Translations under genes and position numbers: made by a program
Part shown: in pieces, positions 35,268 to 43,754 of the stretch
How the letters are laid out: each line of letters opens with the position of its first letter
Numbering within the stretch: position 1 is the stretch's first letter
Notes under the pieces: model-generated
Databases searched by the model: none
The model's input: the letters and a program-made list of their open reading frames with translations, nothing else
Told to the model about the DNA's origin: nothing
Assembly: GCA_036265385.1 (NCBI GenBank)
Contig: DATAPD010000059.1
Location: 1-64,000 of the forward strand
From: DATAPD01 sp036265385
Lineage (GTDB): Bacteria; Acidobacteriota; Terriglobia; Terriglobales; Acidobacteriaceae
Reading direction: 5' to 3'
Length of the DNA: 64,000 bases

Positions 35268-36354
35268 TCCACCGACGACTTTTCGTCCGGCCCCGATCGC
35301 CGTGCCTCGACCGCGCTCGCATTCTGTCGAAAAGCCCCTTCGTGTGCTCGCCATTACCGGAGGAAGAAACTCTCCAAGCCGCATTCCGCGCGTTCAACAA
35401 TATGTGGATCCGCTGCGTAACGAAGGTGTCCTGATGCGCGAAGCTTCTTCGCTCGCTGGTTCTTATCCGCCTGAGCGAAAGTGGCTCCGACCGGCATGGG
35501 CGGCGCTCAACATCGCGAGTCAGGTGCCCGGCATCGTGCGCTCTCATCTTCACGATGTGACGTTCCTGCAACGTGAAATGCTCAGCACCTTCGTGACCTT
35601 GGAACCTCTCACGGCCCGTCCACGCGTGCTCGACATCGATGATGCCATCTGGATCCATCGCCGAGGTTCTTTCACAGATCGCCTATTCGAGATCTGCGAT
35701 CACGTGATTTGTGGCAACGATTTCCTCGCTGCCCATGTCGTTCGACGTAATCGCAATGTCACCGTTATCCCCACAGCCGTGGATACCGACCGCTTCACTC
35801 CCGCTAAGAAACTGGTCGCGCATTCTGGTCCGGTCATCGGATGGTTTGGCGTTAGCTCCGGCTTTCGCTTTCTTTACAGCATCGAGCCGGCGCTCTCCGT
35901 GATTCTCAAGAAGTACCCCGACGCCACTTTGTGCATCATTTCGAATCGCCGTCCGCGTTTTCGCGAAATATCCGCGGATCGCGTCGAATACATCCCCTAC
36001 ACCCGTTCTCGCGAAGTGGACGCGATTCGGAACCTGACCGTCGGACTGATGCCTCTCGACGACACCGACTGGTCTCGAGGTAAGTGTAGTTACAAGATGC
36101 TCCTTTATATGGCGTGCGGAATTCCCGTGGTAGTCAGCCCGGTCGGAATGAATTGCGATGTGCTCGCAAAAGGTGATTCTGGCTTGGCCGCCAGCAGCGA
36201 ATCTGATTGGATCGATGCCCTAGACACGTTGATCGCAAACGCCGCACTCCGCTCTCGCATGGGGCGCACCGGCCGGTTCATTGTCCAGCAGCATTACAGT
36301 CTTCACGTACTCACAAAAATTCTCGCGTACACATTGCGCGCCGTCGCGTCCTGA
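35239..36354 (+). CDS. GT4-type glycosyltransferase (GT-B fold)
   Basis: A 371-residue transferase. The N-terminal 35 residues are Pro/Arg-rich and may be unstructured; LRVLAITGGRNSPSRIPRVQQY then begins the first Rossmann domain. The second domain has VIGWFGVSSG and the donor-binding segment GKCSYKMLLYMACGIPVV near residues 275-295, where a Lys/Glu-rich EX7E-like pattern is less clear than in the neighbours. It starts inside the polymerase gene. Role: one sugar-transfer step in repeat-unit assembly. Confidence 0.87.
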   Translation: MQPQPLRSPDPPTTFRPAPIAVPRPRSHSVEKPLRVLAITGGRNSPSRIPRVQQYVDPLRNEGVLMREASSLAGSYPPERKWLRPAWAALNIASQVPGIVRSHLHDVTFLQREMLSTFVTLEPLTARPRVLDIDDAIWIHRRGSFTDRLFEICDHVICGNDFLAAHVVRRNRNVTVIPTAVDTDRFTPAKKLVAHSGPVIGWFGVSSGFRFLYSIEPALSVILKKYPDATLCIISNRRPRFREISADRVEYIPYTRSREVDAIRNLTVGLMPLDDTDWSRGKCSYKMLLYMACGIPVVVSPVGMNCDVLAKGDSGLAASSESDWIDALDTLIANAALRSRMGRTGRFIVQQHYSLHVLTKILAYTLRAVAS

Positions 36355-36385
36355 ATAACCGCTCACTTCTTAACTTCAGCACTCC

Positions 36386-37540
36386 ATGAGTATTCCAAAA
36401 ATCAAAGTTGCGTACGTGATTGGTGGCCTAGCGGACGGGGGCGCCGAACGACAGCTTCTGGAGCTACTTCGTCATCACGATCGCAGCCGATTCGAGCCCT
36501 ATTTGATCTTGATGGAAGGGATCAACCTGGACCGCGCCGCCGGCCTGGTGAACGACAGCTTTGTCATGCGTATTCCACACGCTGGGAACGCACGCTGGCG
36601 CTCGCGAGTTCATCAATATGTCCTGGCCATCCAGCGCACCGCAAAACAACTTCGTAGATGGCACATTCAGGTCGTTCATGCGCAGTTGCCGGCAGCCTGC
36701 ATCCTTGCCGGCTTTGCTGCACGCTCTGCGCGCGTTCCAGTCTTTATTGCCAACCGTCTCTCGATGATGGGCTTGTATCGAAGGAAGACCCGTGTAGGTT
36801 CCTGGCTCGACCAATTAACCATTCGATTGGCTGACTTCAACCTCGGCAACAGCGATGCTGTCACTCGGGAATTGATATTTGAAGGTAAATGCCCTCCCGA
36901 GAAATGTGGCACGATCCACAACGGGGTCGACGTTAATAAATTCCATCCTGCGAATCCAAGAACTTTCCGATCGATTGCTGGTTGGAACAACGATCACGTC
37001 GTCTTCGGGATCATTGCAAATTTCAGCGCGGTCAAAAGACATGCCGATTTCGTTCGCAGCGCAGAGATCATCGCCCGCTCTCATCTTGAAGCGCGGTTCC
37101 TGATGGTCGGTGCCGACTACGGACAACGATCCCAGATCTGCCACGAGATTGAGCAACGTGGCCTCAGTTCAATCTTTTATGTCGCCGACTCAACTCCGAA
37201 CCCTGCCGACATCTTCTCTGCGCTTGACGTGTACGTCTCTACTTCCTCAAGTGAAGGTTTCTCGAATGTCCTATTGGAGGCGATGGCATCCGGCAAACCT
37301 GTCATCGCCACCGATACGGGCGGAAACCCAGAAGCAGTCGTTCACGGCCAAACCGGATTACTTGTTCCCGTCGCTTCGCCAACTTCCATCGCGCAAGCTT
37401 CGAAACAGCTGCTGCAAGATCCGATGCTCCGTCAAAGAATGGGCTCCAAGGGACGTACTCGAGTCGTTGAGAATTTTTCTCTTTCCACGATGGCACGCAA
37501 GAACGAGCAGCTCTACCTAAATCTTCTGCACGCGGCTTGA
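36386..37540 (+). CDS. GT4 family glycosyltransferase
   Basis: A 384-residue GT-B transferase. KVAYVIGGLADGGAERQLLELL opens the acceptor domain with the glycine-rich loop; the donor domain has the EX7E motif in SSEGFSNVLLEAMASGKPV, with the paired Glu near residues 292 and 300, and GIIANFSAVKRH earlier. Retaining transfer from an NDP-sugar is expected. It is the second of three consecutive GT4 genes, with 10 bases to the next. Confidence 0.92.
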   Translation: MSIPKIKVAYVIGGLADGGAERQLLELLRHHDRSRFEPYLILMEGINLDRAAGLVNDSFVMRIPHAGNARWRSRVHQYVLAIQRTAKQLRRWHIQVVHAQLPAACILAGFAARSARVPVFIANRLSMMGLYRRKTRVGSWLDQLTIRLADFNLGNSDAVTRELIFEGKCPPEKCGTIHNGVDVNKFHPANPRTFRSIAGWNNDHVVFGIIANFSAVKRHADFVRSAEIIARSHLEARFLMVGADYGQRSQICHEIEQRGLSSIFYVADSTPNPADIFSALDVYVSTSSSEGFSNVLLEAMASGKPVIATDTGGNPEAVVHGQTGLLVPVASPTSIAQASKQLLQDPMLRQRMGSKGRTRVVENFSLSTMARKNEQLYLNLLHAA

Positions 37541-37550
37541 AAGGTCGAAA

Positions 37551-38783
37551 CTGAAAATTATCCACATCATCGCGCGGCTCAATGTCGGTGGTCCCACGGT
37601 CGCGGTGTTAGCCGCTGCAGACGGTCTGAGGCGAAGAGGGCACGAAGTTCGAGTGCTTGCCGGTGATGTTGCTCCGGGCGAATCGAGCATGGAGTATCTC
37701 GCGCAAGAGCAGGGAATTCCAATTGATCGCATCCGCGGAATGGGTCGCAGTCTCAACTGGTGGAACGATTTCGCATCGTTCGTGCGGGTGGTGTCCTTTT
37801 TGCGCCGCGAGCAACCCGATGTAGTGCACACGCATACGGCAAAAGCAGGCGCGCTCGGCCGTGTTGCGGCCGTTTTGGCGCGAGTTCCAGTCCGCGTCCA
37901 CATGTTTCATGGTCACGTATTTCGCGGATACTTTTCCAGTGTCATTACCCGCATCTTCATCGCGATCGAACGCTTTCTTGCGAAATTTACGGATCGGTTG
38001 ATTGCTTTGAGTACGAATCAAAAGCACGATTTAGCGGACGTTTTTGCAGTCGCTCCCGCCGATAAGATCGTCACTCTGCCGCTCGGTTTCGATCTCGCTC
38101 CGTACTTATCGACGGGAAATCCGAGTGATGATTTTCGCTCTTTCATCTCGTGTCCGCAGCAAAGCCCACTGATCGGTTGGATCGGGCGATTGACACCCAT
38201 AAAGTCTCCCGAGCTCTTTATTGATGCCGCGAAACTTATTCACGAGCGTGAATCGGAAGTCCGCTTCGTCATGATTGGCGATGGTGAACTCGCATCGCAA
38301 TGCCGTGCTCGCGTCCAAGCTTCCAGATTAGGCAGTCATTTCACTTTGACCGGCAGCCTTCGCAATTTGGAAAAGATTTATCCGGATCTTGATTTGCTTG
38401 TGGTGACATCCGTCAACGAGGGCACGCCGCTCGTTCTGCTGGAAGCTATGGCAAGTGCTCGACCATTCGTCGCTGTCGATGTGGGCGGCATCCCCGACCT
38501 CATGACTGGTACTTCAAAACGCCGACAAGGTTTTGACGTCTTCCATAACGGCATTCTGGTTTCACGCGATGAGAGAACCATCTCCAACGCAGTCACCTAC
38601 CTTGTTGGTTGTCCTTCATTGCGCCGAAGCTTGGGGATCGCGGGGAGGGAATTCGTGCGCCAACATTTTTCTGCCGACCGAATGGTCGACGACCTTGAAA
38701 ATTTGTACCAAAAAATCCTGAGCTCAAAAGGGAAGGTTCCGGAGCGGGCAACGCCTGCAACATCCCTGCCTTCACAACCATAA
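37551..38783 (+). CDS. GT4 family glycosyltransferase, probable CTG start
   Basis: About 410 residues. The conserved first strand and glycine loop of GT4 enzymes are encoded only if translation begins at CTG 37551, reading (M)KIIHIIARLNVGGPTVAVL. No ATG, GTG or TTG lies between the in-frame stop at 37518 and this point, and the next GTG at 37605 would cut off that strand. AAAGGT lies six bases upstream. The donor domain has IGWIGRLTPIKSPELF and the EX7E motif in NEGTPLVLLEAMASARPF. Retaining sugar transfer is expected. It starts 10 bases after the previous gene's stop. Confidence 0.88.
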   Translation: MKIIHIIARLNVGGPTVAVLAAADGLRRRGHEVRVLAGDVAPGESSMEYLAQEQGIPIDRIRGMGRSLNWWNDFASFVRVVSFLRREQPDVVHTHTAKAGALGRVAAVLARVPVRVHMFHGHVFRGYFSSVITRIFIAIERFLAKFTDRLIALSTNQKHDLADVFAVAPADKIVTLPLGFDLAPYLSTGNPSDDFRSFISCPQQSPLIGWIGRLTPIKSPELFIDAAKLIHERESEVRFVMIGDGELASQCRARVQASRLGSHFTLTGSLRNLEKIYPDLDLLVVTSVNEGTPLVLLEAMASARPFVAVDVGGIPDLMTGTSKRRQGFDVFHNGILVSRDERTISNAVTYLVGCPSLRRSLGIAGREFVRQHFSADRMVDDLENLYQKILSSKGKVPERATPATSLPSQP

Positions 38784-38840
38784 CGTGCTCCTCGAACGGT
38801 TTGATGCCGCTTCGAAAGAGCCATTCCAGGAGGTCCTTAC

Positions 38841-39845
38841 ATGCGCGCTTTAATCACCGGAGGAGCTGGCTTTATCGGCTCCCATTTAGCGGAGAGCCTA
38901 CTCGGGGAGGGGTATCAGGTCACCGCGCTGGACGATCTCTCTACCGGGTCCATGGCCAACATTCGTCACCTCAAGCGGCAGCCCTGCTTTCGCTGCGTCA
39001 TCGACGACATGATGAATCGTCCTCTCCTGAACGAATTGGTCGATGAGTGTGACGTAGTTTTTCACCTCGCCGCTGCAGTCGGCGTTCGCCTGATCATGGA
39101 ATCACCTGTCCGCACCATGCACACCAACGTTTGCGCTACCGAATTAGTGCTCGAGGCCGCCTCCAAGAAGCGTAAGAAAGTCCTCATCACGTCCACTTCC
39201 GAGGTTTATGGCAAATCCAACAAGCTCCCATTCAACGAGGAGGATGATTTGGTGATTGGTCCTCCGATTCGTGGGCGCTGGAGTTATGCCTGTTCCAAAG
39301 CGATCGATGAATTCATGGCGCTCGCTTACCAACGCGAGCGTAACGTCCCCTGCATCGTTGTGCGTTTATTTAACACCGTTGGTCCACGACAAACGGGCGC
39401 GTACGGTATGGTCCTGCCTCGCTTCGTAAAACAGGCTCTCACAGGTCTTCCGATTACGATTTTCGGCGATGGAAACCAAACGCGGTGTTTCGGCTGGGTT
39501 AAAGATGTTGCTCATGCGTTGGTTCGTCTTACGGAGTTGGAAGGCGCGGAGGGTAGCATTTTTAATATCGGTTCCGACAATGAAGTCACCATCAACGAAC
39601 TGGCACAGGTAGTCAAGGAAGTCACCGGTTCCGATTCTCCCATTCAACACATCTCATACGAAGAAGCTTATGGCGATAATTTCGAAGACATGGCCCGTCG
39701 CGTTCCCGACCTCACACGCATTCGCGAGTCCATTGGCTATGTCGCTACACGAACTCTGAAACAGATCGTTGAAGCCGTCGCCGACTACATCGGATCCTCT
39801 CAAATACTTCGGCACGGTGTAGGTGACCTCGTTCCCGGAGACTGA
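38841..39845 (+). CDS. NAD-dependent epimerase/dehydratase (extended SDR)
   Basis: A 334-residue nucleotide-sugar enzyme with MRALITGGAGFIGSHL for NAD binding, TSTSEVYG, Tyr149-Lys153 in WSYACSK, and RLFNTVGPRQTGAYGM. The start is firm: AGGAGG eight bases before the ATG. It probably supplies an NDP-sugar for the polysaccharide, such as a uronate, xylose-type or epimerised sugar. It is closely related to the product at 4155, with identical spacing of all motifs through residue 160, which suggests duplication. The WecA-type fusion gene follows after 8 bases. Confidence 0.93.
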   Translation: MRALITGGAGFIGSHLAESLLGEGYQVTALDDLSTGSMANIRHLKRQPCFRCVIDDMMNRPLLNELVDECDVVFHLAAAVGVRLIMESPVRTMHTNVCATELVLEAASKKRKKVLITSTSEVYGKSNKLPFNEEDDLVIGPPIRGRWSYACSKAIDEFMALAYQRERNVPCIVVRLFNTVGPRQTGAYGMVLPRFVKQALTGLPITIFGDGNQTRCFGWVKDVAHALVRLTELEGAEGSIFNIGSDNEVTINELAQVVKEVTGSDSPIQHISYEEAYGDNFEDMARRVPDLTRIRESIGYVATRTLKQIVEAVADYIGSSQILRHGVGDLVPGD

Positions 39846-39853
39846 AAACTCTG

Positions 39854-41680
39854 TTGCTCTCCACACAAGCTACATTTTTGAGCAGCGCATCATCGCAGGC
39901 GTTACTCGCCTTCACGTGCGGCTGCCTGCTTGCGGCTGCTCTCGTCTCCACTGCGATTCGCATCTGCCGGCGACACGGTTGGGTCGCGCATCCGCGCACG
40001 GATCGCTGGCATAAGAGCACGCCATGTTTTTTCGGTGGCGTGCCTCTGTGGGGCGGCTTTGTCCTCGCGTGCATCTTCTTTGTTCCTTTTTCCCATATTC
40101 TCGCTTGGAAAGTCATTGGCATCTCTTCCGTCGTTTTCATTCTCGGCTTGGCGGATGACATCTGGCACCTCAGACCGCGCACGAAGCTACTAGTCCAGAT
40201 TCTGGCCGCGTCGCTTGTCCTTGCATGCGGGATCGTTTATCCCCTGACAAATTCATGGTGGATCAATGCCATAGCCTCTTTGGTCTGGGTAGTCGGAATT
40301 ACGAACGCTTTCAACCTGCTCGATAACATGGATGGCCTCTCCGCTGGCATCGCCGTTATCGCCGCCGGCTATCTGTCGCTTTTTTATTTCAGTGCCGGCA
40401 TGTCAACTTACGCGACGATCGTTGCCGTGCTTGCCGGCAACGCCGCCGGCTTTTTGATCTTCAACTTCAATCCGGCGCGCATTTTTATGGGAGATGCCGG
40501 GAGCTTATTCCTTGGTTTTGTCCTGGGATCATTTTCCCTGCTCGGCATCACGCATATTTCAGGTGTGCCAACCCTGGTTTTCGCACCGGCGGCTTTCCTG
40601 GCCATTCCGATTTTCGACACCTTCTTCGTTTCTGTGACCCGCCGTCTTCGCGGACAGCGCGTCTCTGTCGGAGGTACCGATCACAGTTCTCACCGACTCG
40701 TGCGCCTTGGCCTGGATGAGCGTACTGCCGTGCTCGTTTTATATGGGTTGTCGATTGGCTCCGGGGCGGTCGCTTTGACACTTCGAAAGCTTCTGCTGAC
40801 GCAAGCCTTGGGATTACTCGGATTCTGGTTCCTGTTTTTGCTGCTCTTTGGCGTCCATCTATTTCAGAACGAGCAAATCCATACGCATTCCCCCTCCGCT
40901 CCGAAGACCGGTTTTCGCAGCTTTCTTACTCGCGATCGTCTCGCACTGGCGATTGATCCGCTCGCCCTGTCACTTTCGTATTACCTGGCTTACTTTCTGC
41001 GCTTCCGCGCGACAGTTTCCCATGAAACGACCCTACTGTTCCTTCGATCATGGCCGTTGCTGCTGACAGTCAAATTCGTGTGTCTCTGGTGGTTTCGTGT
41101 TTACCGCGGTTCGTGGTGGCGAAGCTCGATAACTGATGTGCACCGTCTGGCCAAGGCCATCCTCGCGGGAGAAATTTTGACCTTGTTGAGCTTGACTGTA
41201 CTGTTTCGGTTCGATGGATACTCCCGCATCGTGTTTGCATTGGACGCACTTCTTTCCTTCGTAATGTTGCTTGCAGTGCGAAACTCGTTCTCTCTGTTCC
41301 GAGACTCAATCGACATCTGGCGCCCTCCTATCGTTCGTGGCCGCCGCGTATTCGTGCTTGGCACGTCAGAGCGTGCTGGACTCGCCATACGCTTCTTGCG
41401 CGACAGCAAAATTGAATGTGCTGGATTGATCGATACCAATGGTGGAAGTGATTTAGGACGCCGCGTCTGGGGTATGCAGGTAGTCGGCAAAATCGATGAC
41501 CTCGGCCGTCTCTCCGATCAATTAGGAGTTTCCGAGGTAGTTCAGCCCGAGAACGAGAGTCTCCCGTTGTCAGAAGAAGATTTCTCACGCTTTTGCAGAC
41601 GCAAAAGCCTGCAGCTCACTCGCCTCGGTTTGTTCCCCGCCACGGAAAACCGCAACTCCGAGCATAAGAACGTTGCCTGA
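39854..41680 (+). CDS. fusion of WecA/MraY-type phosphosugar transferase and FlaA1/CapD N-terminal half
   Basis: A 608-residue membrane protein. Residues about 15-345 are a polyprenyl-phosphate N-acetylhexosamine-1-phosphate transferase: NAFNLLDNMDGLSAG, NPARIFMGDAGSLFLGF and the carbohydrate-recognition DHSSHRLVRLGL. This enzyme would start repeat-unit synthesis on undecaprenyl phosphate. Residues about 360-600 resemble the N-terminal half of FlaA1/CapD dehydratases: four membrane helices (DPLALSLSYYLAYFLRFR) and a nucleotide-binding-like fold (RVFVLGTSERAGLAIRFL), but the catalytic SDR domain is absent. The start is TTG at 39854 (or CTG 39851); no ATG is near. Last gene of the run. Confidence 0.88.
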   Translation: MLSTQATFLSSASSQALLAFTCGCLLAAALVSTAIRICRRHGWVAHPRTDRWHKSTPCFFGGVPLWGGFVLACIFFVPFSHILAWKVIGISSVVFILGLADDIWHLRPRTKLLVQILAASLVLACGIVYPLTNSWWINAIASLVWVVGITNAFNLLDNMDGLSAGIAVIAAGYLSLFYFSAGMSTYATIVAVLAGNAAGFLIFNFNPARIFMGDAGSLFLGFVLGSFSLLGITHISGVPTLVFAPAAFLAIPIFDTFFVSVTRRLRGQRVSVGGTDHSSHRLVRLGLDERTAVLVLYGLSIGSGAVALTLRKLLLTQALGLLGFWFLFLLLFGVHLFQNEQIHTHSPSAPKTGFRSFLTRDRLALAIDPLALSLSYYLAYFLRFRATVSHETTLLFLRSWPLLLTVKFVCLWWFRVYRGSWWRSSITDVHRLAKAILAGEILTLLSLTVLFRFDGYSRIVFALDALLSFVMLLAVRNSFSLFRDSIDIWRPPIVRGRRVFVLGTSERAGLAIRFLRDSKIECAGLIDTNGGSDLGRRVWGMQVVGKIDDLGRLSDQLGVSEVVQPENESLPLSEEDFSRFCRRKSLQLTRLGLFPATENRNSEHKNVA

Positions 41681-41763
41681 TAGCTCCCTGCTTGGCCGTT
41701 ATCTGCCTCCATCCGTTCAAAACCCTCCTTAGTACACCTGCATTCCGCCAACGATTACGACGC

Positions 41764-41792
41764 AAAAAATACCCACGGCTTATGCCGTGGGT
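41764..41792 (-). terminator. rho-independent terminator for the minus-strand gene at 41817
   Basis: Perfect 9-base stem ACCCACGGC / GCCGTGGGT with loop TTAT. On the minus strand it is followed by a run of six T (AAAAAA at 41764-41769 on the plus strand). It lies 25 bases beyond the stop at 41817 and marks the end of that transcript. Confidence 0.9.
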
Positions 41793-41816
41793 GTGATAAC
41801 CAAACTTAAAAAATTC

Positions 41817-42338
41817 TCAGTATCCGCGGGAACCGGAAGCTAACGCCTCATAGGGCACGTCGCGCGGGATGTTGTAGCGGCTCATGATTTCGAGCATCTT
41901 TCCTTCGTCTTTCGCTACGTCATCATGATCGTTCTTACGGCGGTGCTCGACCCAGTCCTCGTATGCTTTATCGAACTTCTTCTGATCGTCGTGATTGAGG
42001 CGGCCTTGGTACTGCCGCACGTCCACCTGGTGCGCGCCGAAACCCGATGACACGATTGCATCGAACGGAGTATCGACCGGAATCTGGTAGCGCCCCATGA
42101 TCTCTTCCATCTTGCGCGCCTGTTTGTCGACTTCATCCCGATCATTCTTCGCGTTTGCTTTCTGCCATTTTCCGTAATGTTCGTCGAACTCTTTCTGATC
42201 TTCGGCCGATAACCTGCCATGCCAATCGCCCGCAGCCGCTCGATTCTGATCAGCCGGCGTCGGATATTCCGATTGCGCCAATGCAGGTAGAACGCTCAAT
42301 CCCATGAGAATCGTCAGTACAGCAATTGCTTGCTTCAT
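41817..42338 (-). CDS. secreted protein with two tandem 60-residue repeats
   Basis: A 173-residue exported protein (signal peptide MKQAIAVLTILMGLSVLPALAQ; AGGAGG upstream of the ATG). The mature protein is two copies of one unit. Copy 1 reads WHGRLSAEDQKEFDEHYGKW...MEEIMGRYQIPVDTPFDAI and copy 2 reads YQGRLNHDDQKKFDKAYEDW...MLEIMSRYNIPRDVPYEAL. The units are charged and probably helical. I do not recognise a family or a function. The gene has its own terminator. Internal duplication is evident from sequence. Confidence 0.85.
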   Translation of the reverse strand: MKQAIAVLTILMGLSVLPALAQSEYPTPADQNRAAAGDWHGRLSAEDQKEFDEHYGKWQKANAKNDRDEVDKQARKMEEIMGRYQIPVDTPFDAIVSSGFGAHQVDVRQYQGRLNHDDQKKFDKAYEDWVEHRRKNDHDDVAKDEGKMLEIMSRYNIPRDVPYEALASGSRGY

Positions 42339-42427
42339 GAAATGCCTCCTGTCTGAACCGGTGCTTCCGCCATTTGGAATGCTCGAAACTTGCGTAAGTT
42401 GGCTCGCTTCGCCCTACCAGTGACGGA

Positions 42428-42670
42428 TCACCTCTTCTTTTCCGAAGTGGCTTCGTCCTCCGCTTCAACCTTCACATCGACATCCGCGCCCTCCTTCAGA
42501 CGCACCTCATTCCCGTCCTCATCAGTCAACGAGTTCTCCACCCGGATCTCCCGGTACAACGCATCCGCGTCCTCGATTGAGATCTGTACTTTCTCGGGCT
42601 CCCCTAAGCTTTGAGGCTCGATAACTTTTTCCACTTTCCCGGGCAAAGTCACGCTGGCTTTTTCTGCCAT
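42428..42670 (-). CDS. small acidic hypothetical protein
   Basis: An 80-residue protein, MAEKASVTLPGKVEKVIEP onward, with many Glu and Asp and a charged tail. The pattern ISIEDADALYREIRVEN and VRLKEGADVDVKVEAE suggests a small beta-rich domain, but I cannot name it. ATG at 42670 is strongly supported by AAGGAGAGGG just upstream; an ATG nine codons earlier lacks such a site. It lies between two other small minus-strand genes. Confidence 0.7.
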   Translation of the reverse strand: MAEKASVTLPGKVEKVIEPQSLGEPEKVQISIEDADALYREIRVENSLTDEDGNEVRLKEGADVDVKVEAEDEATSEKKR

Positions 42671-42748
42671 ACCCTCTCCTTTTTGCCATAGGCTCAACTT
42701 GCATTTTGGATGTATCGGGACACTGAAGGGCAGCTTACGTTTCGTGGT

Positions 42749-42940
42749 CTACTTGTTTTCCCTTTTCAACGCTGCCAGAAAATCTGCAGAAACTTCGCGA
42801 ATTCGCAACAACCTATGTTCGTGCTCTTGTAACGCCTCCGCGCTAATGCCCCCAAATACTTGTCCGTGTAGGCTGTCTAGGTGCTCCTGCATCAAGCGAT
42901 TGAGCTCGTCTCGGAGTTCTGCCGCACTACGCACTCCCAT
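42749..42940 (-). CDS. small helical hypothetical protein
   Basis: A 63-residue protein, MGVRSAAELRDELNRLMQEH onward, predicted entirely helical with heptad-like Leu spacing. GAGGAA lies nine bases before the ATG. It resembles no family I know. It is short, so its reality depends mainly on the ribosome-binding site and protein-like composition. Confidence 0.5.
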   Translation of the reverse strand: MGVRSAAELRDELNRLMQEHLDSLHGQVFGGISAEALQEHEHRLLRIREVSADFLAALKRENK

Positions 42941-43123
42941 AGCTAAGAGTTCCTCGAGACGCGCACTTGGAGCATATCCTTATAGTATGCAATCGAGCTT
43001 ACAGTGCTTCCTGTAGCACAAACGCTGGAATCCCGTATGCCAAGCTTCTAGCGTCCCCCTCGCCATATGGAACTTTCTTCCTGCAGCCCCGTACTACAAT
43101 AGACACCCTCAGGAGGTGCCGCT

Positions 43124-43609
43124 TTGTTCTGCGACCATTGCGGAAGTTCGCTCGCCCCTGGTACCAATGTCTGTCCATCCTGCGGACGCGCCATCTTACC
43201 CACAAACACCCTCACTTCCGTTTCCTCCCGACTCGAGCGCCACCTGCGCCCACTCGGCATCCTCTGGATCGTCGCCAGTTGTTTCTTTCTCTTTCCGGCC
43301 ATGATCATGATGATCCTCGGCACGGTCGTGCATTTCTCAATTCCGGGCACTGAACAGCTTGCACGCCTCCTCGGACCCTTCGTCCTGTTCCTGGTCGGCG
43401 CGATTCTTTTCTTCGTCAGCTTCTGCGGTATCTTCCTCGGCTATGGACTCATGCGCCGTCAATCCTGGGCTCGCATTCCGGCCATCGTTCTCGGCGTGAT
43501 CAGCCTTTTCCATCCACCCTTCGGCACCGCACTCGGGATTTACACCTTATGGGTGTTGCTCTCCGACGACGGCAAACAGTACCAGCGTCTTGCCACCAGC
43601 TCTCCCTAA
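43124..43609 (+). CDS. zinc-ribbon membrane protein, TTG start
   Basis: A 161-residue protein with an N-terminal zinc ribbon (CDHCG at the start and CPSCG near residue 17), followed by three or four membrane helices (LGILWIVASCFFLFPAMIMMIL; FVLFLVGAILFFVSFCGIFLGYGL). Small proteins of this kind are common in Acidobacteriota and others; the function is unknown. The start is TTG at 43124, seven bases after a full AGGAGG, which fixes the reading so that both CxxC pairs are included. Confidence 0.8.
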   Translation: MFCDHCGSSLAPGTNVCPSCGRAILPTNTLTSVSSRLERHLRPLGILWIVASCFFLFPAMIMMILGTVVHFSIPGTEQLARLLGPFVLFLVGAILFFVSFCGIFLGYGLMRRQSWARIPAIVLGVISLFHPPFGTALGIYTLWVLLSDDGKQYQRLATSSP

Positions 43610-43628
43610 TCGCCGAAGCCCTCAGCAG

Positions 43629-43708
43629 AAGCCTGGTAGCTGAAGCCTGGAGCTTGAAGCCCGGAACTTAGAGCCTGGTAGCTGAAGCCTGGAGCCTGGA
43701 GCCTGACC
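43629..43708. repeat. low-complexity GAAGCCTGGAG-type tandem repeat
   Basis: Imperfect repeats of units such as AGCCTGGTAGCTGAAGCCTGGAG occupy the spacer before the superoxide dismutase gene. Similar word-like tracts with different units recur elsewhere in the window (46947, 47300, 57361, 61930). No coding potential is visible. Confidence 0.8.
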
Positions 43709-43754
43709 TGCAACCGATTCGCCCCTCACCTCATCTCTAATCTTGGAGGATCTC

